From assembly GCF_025630775.1 (NCBI RefSeq), contig NZ_JAOSZE010000001.1:302794-366793 (forward strand): DNA of 64,000 nt, in the 5' to 3' direction. The notes beneath the pieces were generated by a model that did not search any database, was not told the DNA's origin, and was given only the letters and a program-made list of their open reading frames with translations. This stretch comes from Actinoplanes sp. KI2 (GTDB taxonomy: Bacteria > Actinomycetota > Actinomycetes > Mycobacteriales > Micromonosporaceae). This document shows positions 62,204 to 64,000 of this stretch, in pieces (positions within the stretch are counted from its first letter, which is position 1; every line of letters begins with the position of its first letter). The position numbers were made by a program, and so were the translations under genes.

Positions 62204-62216
62204 TTCGCTGTCCGCG
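62204..62216. promoter_or_regulatory. ClgR-like operator upstream of clpC
   Basis: ttcgc-tgtcc-gcg fits the recalled ClgR core TTCGC-N5-GCG for clp genes, about 190 bp before the ATG. Confidence 0.5.
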
Positions 62217-62407
62217 TACTCCATCGGGTGGGGGAACAGCCGCTGAGCGTGCGAAGTTGGCTAAATCAACGTTGCGGACGGTCTCGCGGGGCCACGAGGG
62301 CCGAGCAGAACCGCCGGGCGGCGATAGAGTTACAGCATGGGCATCACCGATGCCCGTGCGCTGGCCCCGCCAGTCATTGGCGCACGGCACGTGAGGAGCA
62401 CGAGGGC

Positions 62408-64000
62408 ATGTTCGAGCGGTTCACCGACCGAGCGCGACGGGTTGTCGTCCTGGCCCAAGAAGAGGCCCGGATGCTCAACCACAACTACATCGGGACCGAG
62501 CACATCCTGCTCGGCCTGATCCACGAGGGCGAGGGCGTCGCCGCCAAGGCTCTGGAGAGCCTGGGCATCTCGCTCGAGGGCGTCCGGCAGCAGGTCGAGG
62601 AGATCATCGGCCAGGGGCAGCAGGCGCCGAGCGGGCACATCCCGTTCACCCCTCGGGCGAAGAAGGTGCTGGAGCTGTCGCTGCGCGAGGCGCTGCAGCT
62701 CGGCCACAACTACATCGGCACGGAGCACATCCTGCTGGGGCTGATCCGAGAGGGCGAGGGCGTCGCCGCCCAGGTGCTGGTCAAGCTCGGCGCCGACCTC
62801 AACCGGGTTCGCCAGCAGGTGATCCAGCTGCTCTCGGGCTACCAGGGCAAGGAGCCGGCCGCGGCCGGCGCCGCGGCGGGCGAGGCCGCTCCGTCCACGT
62901 CGCTGGTGCTCGACCAGTTCGGACGCAACCTGACCCAGGCCGCCCGCGAGGGCAAGCTCGACCCGGTCATCGGCCGGGAGAAGGAAATCGAGCGGGTCAT
63001 GCAGGTGCTCTCCCGCCGCACCAAGAACAACCCGGTGCTCATCGGTGAGCCCGGTGTCGGCAAGACCGCCGTCGTCGAGGGCCTGTCCCAGTCGATCGTC
63101 AAGGGCGAGGTGCCCGAGACGCTGAAGGACAAGCAGCTGTACACGCTCGACCTGGGCGCGCTGGTCGCCGGTTCCCGCTACCGCGGTGACTTCGAGGAGC
63201 GCCTGAAGAAGGTGCTCAAGGAGATCCGCACCCGCGGCGACATCATCCTGTTCATCGACGAGATTCACACGCTGGTGGGTGCGGGCGCCGCCGAGGGCGC
63301 GATCGACGCGGCGAGCATCCTCAAGCCGATGCTGGCCCGCGGCGAGCTGCAGACCATCGGCGCGACGACTCTGGACGAATACCGCAAGCACCTGGAGAAG
63401 GACGCCGCGCTCGAGCGCCGCTTCCAGCCCATCCAGGTGGGCGAGCCGTCCCTGGCGCACACCATCGAGATCCTCAAGGGTCTCCGCGACCGGTACGAGG
63501 CGCACCACCGGATCAGCATCACCGACGCCGCCCTGGTGGCTGCCGCGACGCTGGCCGACCGGTACATCTCGGACCGCTTCCTGCCGGACAAGGCGATCGA
63601 CCTGATCGACGAGGCCGGCGCCCGGATGCGGATCCGCCGGATGACCGCGCCGCCGGACCTGCGCGACTTCGACGAGCGCATCGCTCAGGTGCGTCGCGAC
63701 AAGGAGTCCGCGATCGACGCGCAGGACTTCGAGCGCGCCGCCCAGCTGCGCGACAAGGAGAAGCAGCTGCTCGGCCAGAAGGCGCAGCGCGAGCGCGAGT
63801 GGAAGGCCGGCGACCTCGACGTCGTGTCCGAGGTCGACGACGAGCAGATCGCCGAGGTCCTGGGCAACTGGACCGGCATCCCGGTGTACAAGCTCACCGA
63901 GGAGGAGACGTCCCGCCTGCTCCGCATGGAGGATGAGCTGCACAAGCGGGTCATCGGCCAGGAGGACGCGGTCAAGGCCGTCTCCAAGGCGATCCGCCGC
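62408..64000 (+). CDS. clpC: ClpC ATPase (Hsp100), N-terminal 531 residues, partial
   Basis: Starts [20 protein letters not shown] at ATG 62408 and runs off the right edge. The N-domain has two Clp repeats, each with [13 protein letters not shown]. The first AAA domain shows Walker [10 protein letters not shown] (~217) and Walker [14 protein letters not shown]; a middle coiled-coil region with [15 protein letters not shown] (UVR-like) identifies ClpC rather than ClpB. With ClpP it degrades tagged or misfolded proteins. Confidence 0.97.
   Translation, partial: MFERFTDRARRVVVLAQEEARMLNHNYIGTEHILLGLIHEGEGVAAKALESLGISLEGVRQQVEEIIGQGQQAPSGHIPFTPRAKKVLELSLREALQLGHNYIGTEHILLGLIREGEGVAAQVLVKLGADLNRVRQQVIQLLSGYQGKEPAAAGAAAGEAAPSTSLVLDQFGRNLTQAAREGKLDPVIGREKEIERVMQVLSRRTKNNPVLIGEPGVGKTAVVEGLSQSIVKGEVPETLKDKQLYTLDLGALVAGSRYRGDFEERLKKVLKEIRTRGDIILFIDEIHTLVGAGAAEGAIDAASILKPMLARGELQTIGATTLDEYRKHLEKDAALERRFQPIQVGEPSLAHTIEILKGLRDRYEAHHRISITDAALVAAATLADRYISDRFLPDKAIDLIDEAGARMRIRRMTAPPDLRDFDERIAQVRRDKESAIDAQDFERAAQLRDKEKQLLGQKAQREREWKAGDLDVVSEVDDEQIAEVLGNWTGIPVYKLTEEETSRLLRMEDELHKRVIGQEDAVKAVSKAIRR

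Larger units (their letters stand above)
62022..62407. promoter_or_regulatory. lsr2-clpC intergenic control region
   Basis: 386 bp without a credible gene. In order it holds a strong terminator, a DnaA-box cluster, a ClgR-like site and AT-rich promoter candidates (for example ggctaaatcaacg near 62260) before the clpC ribosome site GGAGCACGAGGG. Confidence 0.6.

Overview
The window is high-GC actinobacterial chromosome, most likely from a Micromonosporaceae (Actinoplanes-like) organism. I infer this from the strong G/C third-position bias, frequent GTG/TTG starts with 4-nt stop/start overlaps (GTGA, ATGA, TTGA), mycobacteria-like type VII secretion genes, Lsr2, a Crp/GlxR-type regulator, and gene blocks ordered much as in Mycobacterium and its relatives. 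I see no rRNA, tRNA, CRISPR array, insertion sequence, integrase or attachment site.

Layout. 1-4.7 kb: the end of a helical-repeat protein, a soluble Ser/Thr kinase, and a convergent acyl-CoA carboxylase pair whose carboxyltransferase looks degenerate. 4.9-10.3 kb: crp divergent from capA, then nth-tlpA-nudix-marP, an order conserved near mycobacterial crp. 10.3-10.9 kb: a non-coding convergent gap filled by two tandem-repeat arrays. 10.9-18.1 kb: a partial type VII secretion locus (mycP and eccC on minus, eccD on plus; no eccB, eccE or Esx genes here). 18.1-26.8 kb: ppa, dacB-like PBP, DUF2342 protease, tilS, hpt, ftsH, folE.

26.8-32 kb: an AhpD-like gene divergent from a MarR gene across two clear operator palindromes, ridA, then a three-gene cassette of FtsK/SpoIIIE ATPase, coiled-coil membrane protein and small helical protein. 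A triplicated stop-start junction in this cassette creates two 12-codon minicistrons. 32.6-41.1 kb: a seven-gene minus-strand operon resembling a Gram-positive type IV secretion machine (pilin-like, PrgI/VirB3-like, VirB4, VirB6-like, VirB8/TcpC-like, transglycosylase-M23 hydrolase, unknown), without relaxase, coupling protein or integrase. 41.3-45.1 kb: folP-folB-folK-DUF3180 and a multi-TM permease-like gene with a structured leader.

46-49.6 kb: an osmoprotectant ABC importer whose binding lipoprotein appears circularly permuted. 51-53.2 kb: an orphan complex I NuoD paralogue in a two-gene operon with a MidA/NDUFAF7-type methyltransferase, the family that methylates the NuoD homologue in mitochondria. 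53.4-60 kb: cofactor genes (DUF2520, panC, panD, nadB, nadC, coaX) for CoA and NAD. 60-64 kb: lysS, lsr2 and the start of clpC, with a cluster of DnaA boxes and a ClgR-like site between lsr2 and clpC.

A recurring feature is short tandem duplication across stop codons or in convergent gaps (kinase/accA, marP/mycP, eccD/ppa, the FtsK cassette, folP).
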